A DNA stretch of 64,000 nucleotides from Lachnospiraceae bacterium. GTDB taxonomy: Bacteria > Bacillota > Clostridia > Lachnospirales > Lachnospiraceae. Below the pieces are notes generated by a model. That model was not told the origin of the DNA, searched no databases, and saw only the letters and a list, made by a program, of their open reading frames with translations. Every line of letters begins with the position of its first letter. Position 1 is the first letter of the stretch. Shown piece after piece: positions 9,413 to 19,558 of this stretch. Made by a program: the position numbers and the translations under genes. The stretch lies in NCBI GenBank assembly GCA_017470985.1, contig JAFUXA010000013.1:45581-109580 (forward strand). The letters are read 5' to 3'.

Positions 9413-11293
9413 ATGAATTACTATTGTAATCCAATAAATTATAGTTACAAATATCAATTTAATAAACTGGAAGATGGAAGAGCATCTGTATCAAGAGAAG
9501 GTGCGGATCCGTCTCTTATTAGTTTCAAAGGGAAATACTTTATATTTCCATCTATGACCGCAGGTTTTATTTATAGCGATGATTTGTGTCACTTTGACTT
9601 TCATCCTTTTAAGAATCTGCCAGCTTATGATTATGCTCCAGATGTGAGGGTGTGTGGTGATTATTTATATTTCTGCGCTTCAAATCATGAAAAAGGAATA
9701 TATTTTAGAACAAAAGATCCATTTTTAGATGAATATGAGATGATAGAGGGTGATTTTGTTTTTTGGGATCCAAATCAGTTTTTTGATGATGATGGTAGGA
9801 TGTATTTTTTTTGGGGGTCATCAACAATCGAGCCACTTTATGGTATTGAGTTAGATCCTGTAACCTGCAAGCCTATTGGCGAGAAGGTAGAACTGTGTTA
9901 CATTGATGCTGCAAAAAAAGGATTTGAGAGAACTGCTGAGAATCATATTCCAGCCAGAACCCAGGAAGAAATAGATGTCATCATTAATGATATGAAGGGG
10001 AAAGGGATGGCTGATTCTATGATAGAGTCAGCTATGGCTTATATAAAAGGATCGCCATACATGGAGGGCGTATGGGTAGATAAGCATGAAGGTAAATATT
10101 ATTTACAATATGGAGCTAATGGTTCGCGCTTTAATGTCTATGCGGATGGTGTATATGTAGCAGATAAGCCTCTTGGTCCTTACAAGTTGGCTAAGAATAA
10201 TCCATATTCTTATAAGCCGGGTGGCTTTTGCCCTGGGGCTGGTCATGGCTCAACTATGGAAGATTATTATGGAAATATATGGCATGTAGCTACTAATCGA
10301 ATATGCGTCAATCATAATTTTGAAAGGCGAATTTCTCTTTGGCCGGCAGGTTATGATGCAGATGGGGAACTATTTTGTAATCAACGATTTGGAGATTGGG
10401 TAAGACCCGTTTTGAAGGGAAAAACTGATCCATGGGAGAATCCGCAATGGATGCTTTTGTCTTATGGTAAAACTGCAACTGCCTCATCTGAACATTCTCC
10501 TAAATTAAATAGAAAAAATGATGAGGGTACATTAGTCGAAGATCGATATTATGATGCTAATCAGGTGTTAAATGAGGATATTAGAACATGCTGGATGGCA
10601 TCAGAGGACAATTATTCACAGAGCGAAGCTGATATCAGATTTAATATATCTGGAAAGGACAATGATGAGTGGATACAGGTAGACTTAGGCAAAGAATATG
10701 ATGTATATGCTGTTCAGATAAATTTTGCAGATGAAGGTATGGTATCAGAATTACCGGATGGAGCTGATTTTATTGGAGCGTTGCATCAGAAGCGATTTAT
10801 TGATGAGCGAGACCATAAGACCAATTGGTTATTGGAGGGTTCAGTGGACGGCGTAGCTTATTACACTATTGAAGACAAACGGAATGCTGATACGGATTTA
10901 CCACATGATTTAGTTGTACGAGATAATGGATTTAAATGTAGATATGTAAGGCTGAGCCATATATCTCTACCATATAATCAAGTGCCTACAGTGTCAGGGA
11001 TTAGAGTGTTTGGATTGGATAAGGAAAAAGAACCCCCGAAGAGTATTAAAGCATGCGAAATTGAGTTATCATGGCAAAGTGAGTTGGATCTAAATGTTAG
11101 TTTCCCTAATAATTCTGATGCGCTGGGTTATGAAGTGGAGTGGGGATATAGCGCTGATAAATTATATCATAGCTATCAGATATTTGATAATCAGGTTAAT
11201 ATCGGTGGATTGGTGTTAGGCCAAGATGTATATCTTAGAGTGACTGCATTTAATGAAGCGGGAATTACTGAGGGAGAGATAGTAAAAGCTTAA
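9413..11293 (+). CDS. glycoside hydrolase family 43 with C-terminal F5/8-type and Fn3-like modules
   Basis: A 626-residue enzyme of the five-bladed beta-propeller GH43 family (beta-xylosidase/alpha-L-arabinofuranosidase type). The catalytic base is probably Asp32 (EGADPSL) and the acid Glu218 (YMEGVW); the pKa-modulating Asp lies in APDV or WDPNQFFDDDG. After about residue 350 comes a discoidin-like galactose-binding module (TATASSEHSP, WIQVDLGKEYDVYAVQI, CRYVRLSHI), then a fibronectin-III-like end from about 540. There is no signal peptide, so it acts on imported oligosaccharides. AGGAGGG precedes the ATG. It is the first gene of the cluster and divergent from the AraC regulator. Confidence 0.88.
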   Translation: MNYYCNPINYSYKYQFNKLEDGRASVSREGADPSLISFKGKYFIFPSMTAGFIYSDDLCHFDFHPFKNLPAYDYAPDVRVCGDYLYFCASNHEKGIYFRTKDPFLDEYEMIEGDFVFWDPNQFFDDDGRMYFFWGSSTIEPLYGIELDPVTCKPIGEKVELCYIDAAKKGFERTAENHIPARTQEEIDVIINDMKGKGMADSMIESAMAYIKGSPYMEGVWVDKHEGKYYLQYGANGSRFNVYADGVYVADKPLGPYKLAKNNPYSYKPGGFCPGAGHGSTMEDYYGNIWHVATNRICVNHNFERRISLWPAGYDADGELFCNQRFGDWVRPVLKGKTDPWENPQWMLLSYGKTATASSEHSPKLNRKNDEGTLVEDRYYDANQVLNEDIRTCWMASEDNYSQSEADIRFNISGKDNDEWIQVDLGKEYDVYAVQINFADEGMVSELPDGADFIGALHQKRFIDERDHKTNWLLEGSVDGVAYYTIEDKRNADTDLPHDLVVRDNGFKCRYVRLSHISLPYNQVPTVSGIRVFGLDKEKEPPKSIKACEIELSWQSELDLNVSFPNNSDALGYEVEWGYSADKLYHSYQIFDNQVNIGGLVLGQDVYLRVTAFNEAGITEGEIVKA

Positions 11294-11386
11294 TGGTTTA
11301 ATAACAAAATCACTTGCATACTAAATCATCCATGATATAATAAATCGATGAAAAGTAAGTGTAGTTACAGGTGGAGGCAGTGTTGC

Positions 11387-12100
11387 TTGAAACAATATCG
11401 TATTGCAATTGTAGAAGATGATAGAGATTATGCTTCATATCTAGCATCTTGTTTAAGTAAATATGGCGAGGAAAAGGATTGTACATTTTATGCCAGAGTA
11501 TATAACAAGGCAGAAAGCTTCATTGATGCATATACCCAATCTGCAGATATTATCTTCATGGATATAGATTTGGGTCAGGGCTTCATGAATGGAATGGAGG
11601 CCGCACGCAAACTTAGACAGATTGATTCGGTTGCGTTATTGATTTTTGTTACAAATATGCCTCAATATGCTCCTGAGGGTTATGATGTTGATGCGTTGGA
11701 TTATCTGCTGAAGCCGATTAATTATGGAAGCCTGTGCGTAAAACTTGATAAAGCGTTGAAATTGTTACAGGAGCGACAAGGTGTTCCTGTGAAAATCAAA
11801 GAGAAATCCGGTACGAGAATAGTTCCTTCTAATGAGCTTATGTATATAGAAGTAATGGGACACGATCTGACATATCATACCACTGATGAGATTGTTACCG
11901 CCTATGGAGGACTTAGAGAGAAGGAAGCAGAGTTGGCTGACTACAATTTTGTGAGATGTTCTGCATCTATTCTGGTTAATTTATCCTTTGTGAAGGGGCT
12001 ATATGGTGATGAAATAGCTGTGGGAAATGAGCGATTGAAGGTTGGTCGCTCCAAGAAGAAAGCATTTCTAGAACAATTAAATAAGTATTTGGGAATATAA
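11387..12100 (+). CDS. LytTR-family response regulator, UUG start
   Basis: A 237-residue response regulator. The receiver domain (residues 4-120) has acidic residues EDD at 10-12, phospho-acceptor Asp59 (IIFMDIDLG) and Lys in LLKPIN. The LytTR DNA-binding domain follows (about 135-235). I choose TTG at 11387 because GGAGG lies 9 bases before it and translation would begin with the receiver's first strand (KQYRIAIVEDD). An ATG at 11348 has no ribosome site and would add a non-homologous tail. LytTR regulators are normally driven by GHKL kinases, and one closes this cluster at 19559, making a pair separated by five genes. Confidence 0.88.
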   Translation: MKQYRIAIVEDDRDYASYLASCLSKYGEEKDCTFYARVYNKAESFIDAYTQSADIIFMDIDLGQGFMNGMEAARKLRQIDSVALLIFVTNMPQYAPEGYDVDALDYLLKPINYGSLCVKLDKALKLLQERQGVPVKIKEKSGTRIVPSNELMYIEVMGHDLTYHTTDEIVTAYGGLREKEAELADYNFVRCSASILVNLSFVKGLYGDEIAVGNERLKVGRSKKKAFLEQLNKYLGI

Positions 12101-12149
12101 TAAGTTGTAAATTATGTTGTGAAATATGTAAATTATTCCACCGCAATTG

Positions 12150-12233
12150 AAACTCCTGATATTGATTCGTTAATATATTAACGACAAGATGAGATAGTCT
12201 TGTTGTTGATGGAATCAATATAGGAGTTTTTTA
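12150..12233 (+). promoter_or_regulatory. three-way-junction leader that sequesters the GH2 ribosome site
   Basis: Outer stem 12150-12168 with 12212-12229 is about 18 bp with one bulged G. It encloses two hairpins: GTTAA/TTAAC (12169-12182) and ACAAGA/TCTTGT (12184-12203). The GH2 Shine-Dalgarno AGGAG (12222-12226) lies inside the outer 3' strand, and six T residues (12227-12232) follow. It can act as a terminator of the response-regulator gene, as a translational switch, or both. Confidence 0.7.
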
Positions 12234-14252
12234 ATGCGCCAAATTATTAATATAAATAACAATTGGAAATTTCAATTACATGGCCAGTCTGAGCAAGATG
12301 TGAACATACCACATACTTGGAACAATGTAGATGGTCAGGATGGTGGTAATGATTATTTAAGAACTGTTGCCACTTATTCCAAGAACTTTGAGACTCCGGC
12401 TCATACAGATTCAGAGGATGTATTTCTGGAGTTTAATGGAGTTAATTCAGAATGTCAGATTTTTTTAAATGGCAGCAAGCTATATGAGCATGCTGGAGGA
12501 TATTCTACATTTAGAGTAAATATTACAGAACATTTAACAGAAGAAAATCACTTGGAAGTGGTGGTAGACAACAGACCAAATGACAGAGTTTACCCACAGA
12601 AAGCTGACTTTACTTTCTATGGAGGCATCTACAGAGATGTGAATCTTCTTGTGGTAAGCAAGCATAGATTTGATATAGAATACTTTGGCGGTAGCGGTGT
12701 GGAAATAAGTGCCAAACCACAGAATAATTACAGAGATGCTGTGGTAAATATCAAAACCTGGAAGAATACATCTACTGCCACTACTATGATTACAATCTAT
12801 GATATGGAGGGCAATGTAATTCCATATCAGGCCGTGATTGTAGAAGAAGATACATGTAGTAGTACTTCTTACAGTGGGGATGAAATACTTAATTATTATG
12901 AGAATTTGGAAATCGAATTAATAGATATTCATCTGTGGGATGGAGTGAAGAATCCTTATTTATATACAGCTGAGATTGCTCTTATAGATAATGATGTAAC
13001 AGTAGATGAAGTCAAAGTGAGATTTGGAATCAGAGATTTTCATTATGATGCCAGAAGCGGTTTCTATCTCAATGGCAAATCATATCCACTCCATGGTGTA
13101 TCAAGGCATCAGGACAGGAAAGATATTGGAAATGCCATTACAGATGAGATGCATCTAGAAGATATGAATCTGATTTGTGAGATTGGAGCTAATACAATTC
13201 GTTTGGCTCATTATCAGCACAGTCAGTTTTTCTATGATTTGTGCGATGAGCGAGGAATGATAGTGTGGGCTGAGATACCTTATATCTCAGAGCATATGCC
13301 TCATGGCAGAGCAAATACAATCACTCAGATGAAGGAGTTGATCGTACAGAATTACAATCATCCATCTATTGTCTGTTGGGGGGTGTCAAATGAGATTACC
13401 ATTTCAACCAGGAATAAGAAGGATATGTTAGATAATCATCATTATCTCAATGATTTATGTCATGAAATGGATTCTACCAGATTCACCACTCTGGCTTGTT
13501 ATGCAATGTGTGGTCCGTTTAATCCGGTTGCACACATTACGGATACGGTTAGTTGGAATCTATATTTGGGATGGTATGTGCCGGGATTGTTTTTAAATGA
13601 TTTGTGGATGAGATTCTTCCACCTGGTATATCCAAACAGAGCATTGGGCTATTCGGAATACGGCTGCGAAGGTATGCCGAATCTGCACAGTGAACATCCT
13701 CGCAGAGGAGATCATACAGAGGAATATCAGGCCAGATATCATGAGTATATGCTTAGATGCTTTGAGAGAAATCCATATCTCTGGGCTACTCATGTATGGA
13801 ACATGTACGACTTTGCTGCAGATGCCAGAAATCAGGGTGGAGAGCCCGGCATGAATCACAAGGGGCTGGTGACATTTGACAGAAAAACCAAGAAAGACAG
13901 CTTCTATGTGTACAAGGCATGGTGGAGTGATGAGCCATTTGTTCATATAGCTTCTAAGCGCTTTGTTGACAGAACCAGAAACAGAATTACTATCAAGGTT
14001 TATTCAAATCAAAATGAAGTGAGTCTGTATAAAGATGGCATACTTCTAGAAACCAAGACAGGTCAGCATGTGTTTGAATTCAAGGTAAAACTTGATGAAA
14101 CTGGTGATGAGCCACATGCAGATCATATTTTCCGGGCTGTAAGCGGCAAATTGGTTGACGAGGCAATCTATCGCAGAGTAGATAAGCCAAACAGAGAATA
14201 TAAGCTCAAGGACGTAGGCGATAAGGGCGCCAACTGGGCTGATACTAATTAA
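12234..14252 (+). CDS. glycoside hydrolase family 2 (beta-galactosidase/beta-glucuronidase-like)
   Basis: A 672-residue cytoplasmic enzyme with the GH2 layout: sugar-binding jelly roll (residues 1-150), immunoglobulin-like domain (about 160-265) and TIM barrel (about 270-570). A short beta-rich tail follows. Acid/base Glu387 is in WGVSNEI and the nucleophile is Glu475 in GYSEYG; NTIRLAHYQH is the usual barrel motif. Specificity (galactosidase, glucuronidase, mannosidase or xylan-linked sugars) cannot be fixed. AGGAG lies 7 bases before the ATG but is buried in the leader hairpin. Fourteen bases separate it from the GPH symporter, so the two are co-transcribed. Confidence 0.92.
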   Translation: MRQIININNNWKFQLHGQSEQDVNIPHTWNNVDGQDGGNDYLRTVATYSKNFETPAHTDSEDVFLEFNGVNSECQIFLNGSKLYEHAGGYSTFRVNITEHLTEENHLEVVVDNRPNDRVYPQKADFTFYGGIYRDVNLLVVSKHRFDIEYFGGSGVEISAKPQNNYRDAVVNIKTWKNTSTATTMITIYDMEGNVIPYQAVIVEEDTCSSTSYSGDEILNYYENLEIELIDIHLWDGVKNPYLYTAEIALIDNDVTVDEVKVRFGIRDFHYDARSGFYLNGKSYPLHGVSRHQDRKDIGNAITDEMHLEDMNLICEIGANTIRLAHYQHSQFFYDLCDERGMIVWAEIPYISEHMPHGRANTITQMKELIVQNYNHPSIVCWGVSNEITISTRNKKDMLDNHHYLNDLCHEMDSTRFTTLACYAMCGPFNPVAHITDTVSWNLYLGWYVPGLFLNDLWMRFFHLVYPNRALGYSEYGCEGMPNLHSEHPRRGDHTEEYQARYHEYMLRCFERNPYLWATHVWNMYDFAADARNQGGEPGMNHKGLVTFDRKTKKDSFYVYKAWWSDEPFVHIASKRFVDRTRNRITIKVYSNQNEVSLYKDGILLETKTGQHVFEFKVKLDETGDEPHADHIFRAVSGKLVDEAIYRRVDKPNREYKLKDVGDKGANWADTN

Positions 14253-14266
14253 ATTGGAGTTGGAAA

Positions 14267-15808
14267 ATGAAAGATTTAAATACGCAGAGCGAACAGGCGC
14301 AGGATATAAATAGAGCAAAAACTTATCAGTTGATGTTGTTTCCGCTAAATAACGGAGCAACCAATGTATATTACATTCTGGTGTTATCATACATTGCAAC
14401 TTTCGGATCAAATGTATTGGGGCTTGGAGTGCTGTTTGCATCTGTGATGGTTACAGGCATGAGAGTGTTTGATGCATTTACAGATCCTCTGATTGGAGCT
14501 TTGATGGACAGAACCAACGGTAAGTTCGGAAAGTTCAGACCTTTCATGATTATGGGAAATATTATTATGGCTCTCAGTATAATGGCCATGTATATATTAA
14601 CACCATATATACCGGCTGATATGACCTGGGCCAGATATGCAACCTTCGTATTGCTATATGCTGTGTGGGTAATTGGATATACTTTCCAGACATCATGTAC
14701 CAGAGCAGGTCAGACAGTACTTACATCAGACCCAAATCAGAGACCACTATTTACTATTTTCAACACAGTGGGCTCCTTGCTTGGAATGGGTGTCATGCAG
14801 TTTTTGGCTCCTATAATCAGAGCCAATGTGGCAGATTACGGCAGCGTGGAATTCTACAAAGTACTCACACCAATCGGTATAGGAGTATCGGTGATACTTA
14901 CCATACTTGCTGTCATAGGTATCTGGGAGAAGGATCAGCCGAAGTACTTTGGAATTGCAGGAACCAAGGCTGACAGAGTAAAGATCTCTGAGTACTTAGA
15001 GATTATCAAGAATAACAGCCCAATGAAACGACTTATGATTGCCGGAGCCGGATGCAAGTTGGCTCTCTCAATAGCAACCAACACAACAGTACTTTGTATG
15101 TTATACGGATGCATGATGGGCAACTATGATGGATTATATCTGCCGATGATGATAATCGGTTATGTATTCTCAGTTCCATTTTTCCTGATTACGGTAAAGA
15201 CCAGTCAGAAGAAAGGACAGAAGGCTTCTTTACTTCGATTTGTTACACTGGCGCTGGTTTGCTATATTGGAGTATTTGTTCTCCTGGTTCTGTGGAAACA
15301 GGGTGTACCAGGATTTAATCTGACACTTATGTCTGAAGGACATATTTCAATTAACTTATATACAGTTTTATTTATTATACTGTTTGGCTTAGGCTATGGA
15401 GCATATTACTCTACAGCAGATATGCCAATACCAATGGTTGCAGATTGCTCAGATTATGAGACATACCGTTCTGGTAAATATATACCGGGAATTATGGGAA
15501 CACTTTTCTCATTGGTAGATAAGCTGGTATCATCTCTATCTGCAACAATTGTAGGAATAGCAGTAAGTGCTATAGGAATTTCATCTCTTCCAACTGCAGA
15601 GACACCGTATGCCACAGGTATGAATGTAGTTGTTATTATACTTTTCTGTGTTTTGCCAATGTTGGCTTGGATTATTACAATAGTAGCTATGAGAGGATAT
15701 ATTCTCACCGGCGATAAGATGCGTGAAATCCAGGAAGTGAATGCAAAACGTAAGAAAGCTATAGAACAGGGCGCAACACTTGAGGAAGCCATGGAAGAAT
15801 ACCAATAG
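14267..15808 (+). CDS. GPH-family (MelB-like) sugar:cation symporter
   Basis: A 513-residue, 12-helix symporter of the glycoside-pentoside-hexuronide:cation family. Diagnostic segments are FDAFTDPLIGALMDRTNGKFGKFR near residue 70 and the SDPNQRP loop near residue 155. A charged C-terminal tail (KRKKAIEQGATLEEAMEEY) extends into the cytoplasm. It lies directly behind GH2 and probably imports that enzyme's substrate. It is homologous to, but clearly diverged from, the symporter at 4566-6011. Transported sugar unknown. Confidence 0.9.
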   Translation: MKDLNTQSEQAQDINRAKTYQLMLFPLNNGATNVYYILVLSYIATFGSNVLGLGVLFASVMVTGMRVFDAFTDPLIGALMDRTNGKFGKFRPFMIMGNIIMALSIMAMYILTPYIPADMTWARYATFVLLYAVWVIGYTFQTSCTRAGQTVLTSDPNQRPLFTIFNTVGSLLGMGVMQFLAPIIRANVADYGSVEFYKVLTPIGIGVSVILTILAVIGIWEKDQPKYFGIAGTKADRVKISEYLEIIKNNSPMKRLMIAGAGCKLALSIATNTTVLCMLYGCMMGNYDGLYLPMMIIGYVFSVPFFLITVKTSQKKGQKASLLRFVTLALVCYIGVFVLLVLWKQGVPGFNLTLMSEGHISINLYTVLFIILFGLGYGAYYSTADMPIPMVADCSDYETYRSGKYIPGIMGTLFSLVDKLVSSLSATIVGIAVSAIGISSLPTAETPYATGMNVVVIILFCVLPMLAWIITIVAMRGYILTGDKMREIQEVNAKRKKAIEQGATLEEAMEEYQ

Positions 15809-15829
15809 GAGGTTAAAAAGGAGGTAAAA

Positions 15830-16219
15830 ATGAAAACATTATTTCAAGACAAGGCAAAAGGTTATATTTTGACATGTATAACTATCTTAATGGCTATCGT
15901 GACAGATATAGCTTATGCCGTAATCTACTCTAGTACGAAGTATATTTCGTGGGAGGGCTTTTGCATTATCATCGCTGGTGTAGTTCTTTCAATCATTTTA
16001 TATGCATTGAAATTACATAGATTCGCACCTACAGTCATGATGATTAGCGTATTTGTAGCATTACTGTTTCATGTATATTATATTTATTTCTTTATTTCAT
16101 CAGTAATGACAGGAATACAGTTTTCGGGATTCCCGATTAGCTTTTTCGTGAACTTTATACTTTTCGGAATCACATTGATTCTAAGCATTATATGCGTATT
16201 CTTACCTACTGAGAAATAA
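15830..16219 (+). CDS. small four-helix membrane protein of unknown function
   Basis: A 129-residue protein with four hydrophobic segments (about residues 9-30, 40-60, 65-90 and 100-125) and few charged residues. The start follows a strong AAGGAGG. It sits 21 bases after the symporter and 12 before the big GH3 gene, so it belongs to the same transcript. I recognise no family. Given that the neighbouring GH3 is itself membrane-anchored, an accessory role at the membrane is possible, but this rests on position only. Confidence 0.8.
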   Translation: MKTLFQDKAKGYILTCITILMAIVTDIAYAVIYSSTKYISWEGFCIIIAGVVLSIILYALKLHRFAPTVMMISVFVALLFHVYYIYFFISSVMTGIQFSGFPISFFVNFILFGITLILSIICVFLPTEK

Positions 16220-16231
16220 GGGAGGTTAACA

Positions 16232-19200
16232 ATGAAAGGAAAAATAGTTAGAAAGACATTGGCTGTTGTCAGCTTGCTTATGTCAGGTGTGTTATACACA
16301 GCAACAGTCATTACTGAAGTAAATGCCAAAAACATTTCCAGTGTATTTGGCGCTAAAACATATGATGTCGTTAATGAAAACTTTGACGACGACGCGACTT
16401 ATTATAAGTCAGAATATGATTCAGTGGCAGATCTTATGAAGGATGGTAGAGAGACTGCAACAGAAGTTTTGCAGGAAGGTGCTGTTCTTCTGAAAAATAA
16501 TAATAATGCACTTCCACTTGCTGGCGGAAGCAAAGTAAGTCTGGTTGGAGTTACTTCTTATGATCCTGTATATGGTGGTACAGGAAGTGGTTCTATCAGT
16601 GCAGAGGATGCAATTGATTTTTCAAAGTCACTTGAGAGTGCTGGATTGGAAGTTAATCCTACATTGAAGAAGGCATATACTTCTGAGGAATGGGCACAGT
16701 ACAAGAGAGGTAGTGATTCCAACTTTGGAAATACTGTATTGAAGATCAACGAAGCTCCATGGGATGTTGTTGATAAGGCAGCAGGCGATAGCCTGGTACA
16801 GTATGGTGATGCAGCAATCTTTACTGTAGGCCGTGTTGGTGGTGAAGGTTATGACCTTAACAACAAGGAAAATGATGGCGTTGATAATGGGGATGGTCTG
16901 GGAAATGATTATCTTGGACTTAATGCCAACGAGTTATCAGTTCTTGAAGGATTAAAGGCTAAGAAAGCTTCTGGAGAAATCAAGAAGATTGTAGTTCTTA
17001 TAAACTACGCAGGTATGCTTGAGGGAGATTTCCTCAAAGATGATGCAATTGATGCTGCTATGTGGGTTGGCGCTATGGGCGTCGGTGGAAATGCCGTTGG
17101 TAAGCTCCTCACAGGAGAGGCTACACCATCAGGTAGACTTCCAGATACTATGTGGATGAATAATGCAGCAAATCCTGTAAATGTAAATTACGGTGCATTT
17201 ATTTATGATAATGCTGGTGATTACAATGTGCCTAGTGATATGGGAACAGGTATGTATCCTGAGGTTACACTTGCTTCATATGTTGTATATCAGGAAGGTA
17301 TGTACTTAGGCTACAGATATACAAAGACTCGTTATGAGGACAAGGTACTTGGAACAGAAAATGTTGGAGACTTTGCATACAATGATGTAGTTGCTTATCC
17401 ATTTGGATATGGTTTATCATATGCTGATTTTGAATTGTCTAATACTTCAGTAGAGAAGACTGGTGACAGAGAATACACAGTATCAGTTGATGTAAAGAAC
17501 ACATCTGACAAGTATTCTGGTAAATGCTCAGTTCCAGTATATGTATCAAAGCCATATGGTGATTATGCCAAGACAAATGGTATTCAGGTACCATCTGTTG
17601 AACTTGTAAACTTTGAAAAGACCAAGGAGTTGGCTCCAGGTGAGTCACAGACTCTCAAGGTTGTACTTGATGAGAAATATTTTGCATCATATGATGCCAA
17701 CAATGCCAAGGGTTATGTTCTTATGGATGGTGATTACTATGTAGCTGTTGGCGGTAACGCTCACGAGGCAGTAAACAATGTACTTGCTGCTAAGCAGGCA
17801 AATGGTGTTGCTGTAAATGTAAGTGAGATGGTTGGTAAGGGTGACAGCTCACGTGTTGCTAAGTTTGCTCTTACATTTGACAAGGATAAATATGCTGAAT
17901 CTGACGCTGTATCTATGCTTGATGGCGAGTCACATCAGAAGGTTACAAACCTCTTCGACTTTGCTGATATCAATAAGTATGAAGGTGCTGGAGACAATCA
18001 TGTAGATTACTACAGCAGAGATAACTGGAATGCAATTTCTATGGATATGCAAAATGGTCATGCAACTGTTGAGATGACAGAGCAGATGGCAAAGGATATC
18101 TACGCACAGGTTCCTGAAATGACAGGACAGTATAATAACGCAGCTGGAGTTCCAAAGGAGTACCAGCAGCCAATTCCAGAGGATGATGGAGAATATCCAA
18201 CATACGGAGCTGACAATGACTTGAAGCTTATTGACATGAGATATGATGAGAATGGCAATGAGATTAGCTTCTTTGATCCAAAGTGGGATGAATTCATGGA
18301 TCAGCTTACATGGGATGAGACAATGGCTATTCTTGGAAATGCCTTCCATGTAACAGAGCCAATTGAGAGTATTGCTAAGCCAGGAACTAAGGACGAGAAT
18401 GGTCCAAACGGTTTCGGTGGATGGGCATTTACAAATGGCTATTATACAGGTAGAGGTTACATGTATAGAACAGAGAATCAGGCTGGACATGTAAACGAAG
18501 ATGGTACATATACAGCTGAGGCTGACCAGAATGGTTATAAGACAATGACAGGTTTCCCTGCAAATGGTATTGTAGCAGCAACATTTAACAAAGAGTTAGC
18601 TAACATGGCTGGACAGATTATCGGCGAAGACGGTCTGTGGGCTGGATGTAGCGGATTGTACGGACTTGGAATGAATATTCATCGTTCACCATACCTGGGA
18701 CGTACATGTGAGTACTATAGTGAGTGTGGTATGCTTACAGGTATTATGGGCGCTGCTGAGACTAAGGGTATTGAGTCAAAGGGTGTACATGTATACAACA
18801 AGCACTGCGCATTAAATGATCAGGAAAACACTCGTCACGGTGTAAGTACTTGGGTAAATGAGCAGGCTCTTAGAGAGATTTACTTGCGTGGATTTGAATT
18901 GCCAATCACAGATGGTGGAGCATTTAACACAATGGCTTCATTTGCAAGATTTGGTGTCCAGGCTGGTGCTGGTTGCAAGGCTTTGGCAGAAGACTTCCTT
19001 CGTGGAGAATGCGGTATGAGAGGTATCATCGTAACAGATGCTTACGGCGATATGAATGGTAGCCAGAATATCGATCCTTACTTCGAGATGGTATATGGTA
19101 TCTACTATGGTGGTAGTGATGTACCTGATGGTTCTCAGCCTATGTCTGAGGGACATTACGAAAAGTTCAAGAAGGGTTACAGCCAGATGGCATGGCAGAT

Positions 19201-19414
19201 GAGAAATGCTGCTAAGCGTGTATGCTATCAGACAGCTTGGTCAAATGCTATGAATGGTATTGATGAAAATTCAGAGATTGAAAAGATTGTACCTACATGG
19301 CAGAAGATTTTGAAGAATATAGCAAAAGTTGTATATGTAATCTTTATAATAAGTACTTTGTTTACATTAATTGATGTTATATCAGACGAGAAGAAGAGAG
19401 CACAAAATAAGTAA
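16232..19414 (+). CDS. membrane-anchored, domain-swapped GH3 beta-glycosidase
   Basis: A 1060-residue exported glycosidase. An N-terminal hydrophobic segment (about residues 7-30) is an uncleaved anchor or signal peptide. Domain order is the reverse of most GH3 enzymes: alpha/beta-sandwich domain (about 75-400), Fn3-like domain (about 410-525), then the TIM-barrel domain (about 620-1010) with probable nucleophile Asp936 in IIVTDAYGD. This permuted order is known for some Butyrivibrio and ruminal beta-glucosidases. A second transmembrane helix lies at the very C terminus (about 1028-1050), followed by a basic tail. Codon use is visibly more biased toward preferred codons than in the GH43 gene, suggesting high expression. 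Confidence 0.9.
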   Translation: MKGKIVRKTLAVVSLLMSGVLYTATVITEVNAKNISSVFGAKTYDVVNENFDDDATYYKSEYDSVADLMKDGRETATEVLQEGAVLLKNNNNALPLAGGSKVSLVGVTSYDPVYGGTGSGSISAEDAIDFSKSLESAGLEVNPTLKKAYTSEEWAQYKRGSDSNFGNTVLKINEAPWDVVDKAAGDSLVQYGDAAIFTVGRVGGEGYDLNNKENDGVDNGDGLGNDYLGLNANELSVLEGLKAKKASGEIKKIVVLINYAGMLEGDFLKDDAIDAAMWVGAMGVGGNAVGKLLTGEATPSGRLPDTMWMNNAANPVNVNYGAFIYDNAGDYNVPSDMGTGMYPEVTLASYVVYQEGMYLGYRYTKTRYEDKVLGTENVGDFAYNDVVAYPFGYGLSYADFELSNTSVEKTGDREYTVSVDVKNTSDKYSGKCSVPVYVSKPYGDYAKTNGIQVPSVELVNFEKTKELAPGESQTLKVVLDEKYFASYDANNAKGYVLMDGDYYVAVGGNAHEAVNNVLAAKQANGVAVNVSEMVGKGDSSRVAKFALTFDKDKYAESDAVSMLDGESHQKVTNLFDFADINKYEGAGDNHVDYYSRDNWNAISMDMQNGHATVEMTEQMAKDIYAQVPEMTGQYNNAAGVPKEYQQPIPEDDGEYPTYGADNDLKLIDMRYDENGNEISFFDPKWDEFMDQLTWDETMAILGNAFHVTEPIESIAKPGTKDENGPNGFGGWAFTNGYYTGRGYMYRTENQAGHVNEDGTYTAEADQNGYKTMTGFPANGIVAATFNKELANMAGQIIGEDGLWAGCSGLYGLGMNIHRSPYLGRTCEYYSECGMLTGIMGAAETKGIESKGVHVYNKHCALNDQENTRHGVSTWVNEQALREIYLRGFELPITDGGAFNTMASFARFGVQAGAGCKALAEDFLRGECGMRGIIVTDAYGDMNGSQNIDPYFEMVYGIYYGGSDVPDGSQPMSEGHYEKFKKGYSQMAWQMRNAAKRVCYQTAWSNAMNGIDENSEIEKIVPTWQKILKNIAKVVYVIFIISTLFTLIDVISDEKKRAQNK

Positions 19415-19449
19415 GATTTTTACAAACTCTCCTTAGCATAAAATAAAGT

Positions 19450-19482
19450 GGGGCGGTGATATTATCATCGCTCCATTTTTTA
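19450..19482 (+). terminator. Rho-independent terminator after GH3
   Basis: A 10-bp stem including two G-T pairs (19450-19459 with 19465-19474), then ATTTTTT. It ends the GH2-to-GH3 transcript and makes the following kinase gene a separate or read-through unit. Confidence 0.85.
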
Positions 19483-19558
19483 TATTGAATAAAGAGATGA
19501 TTATAAGATATATTGTATACAAGACTATTGGTCTATTATTTTATGATAGGTGGAGAAT

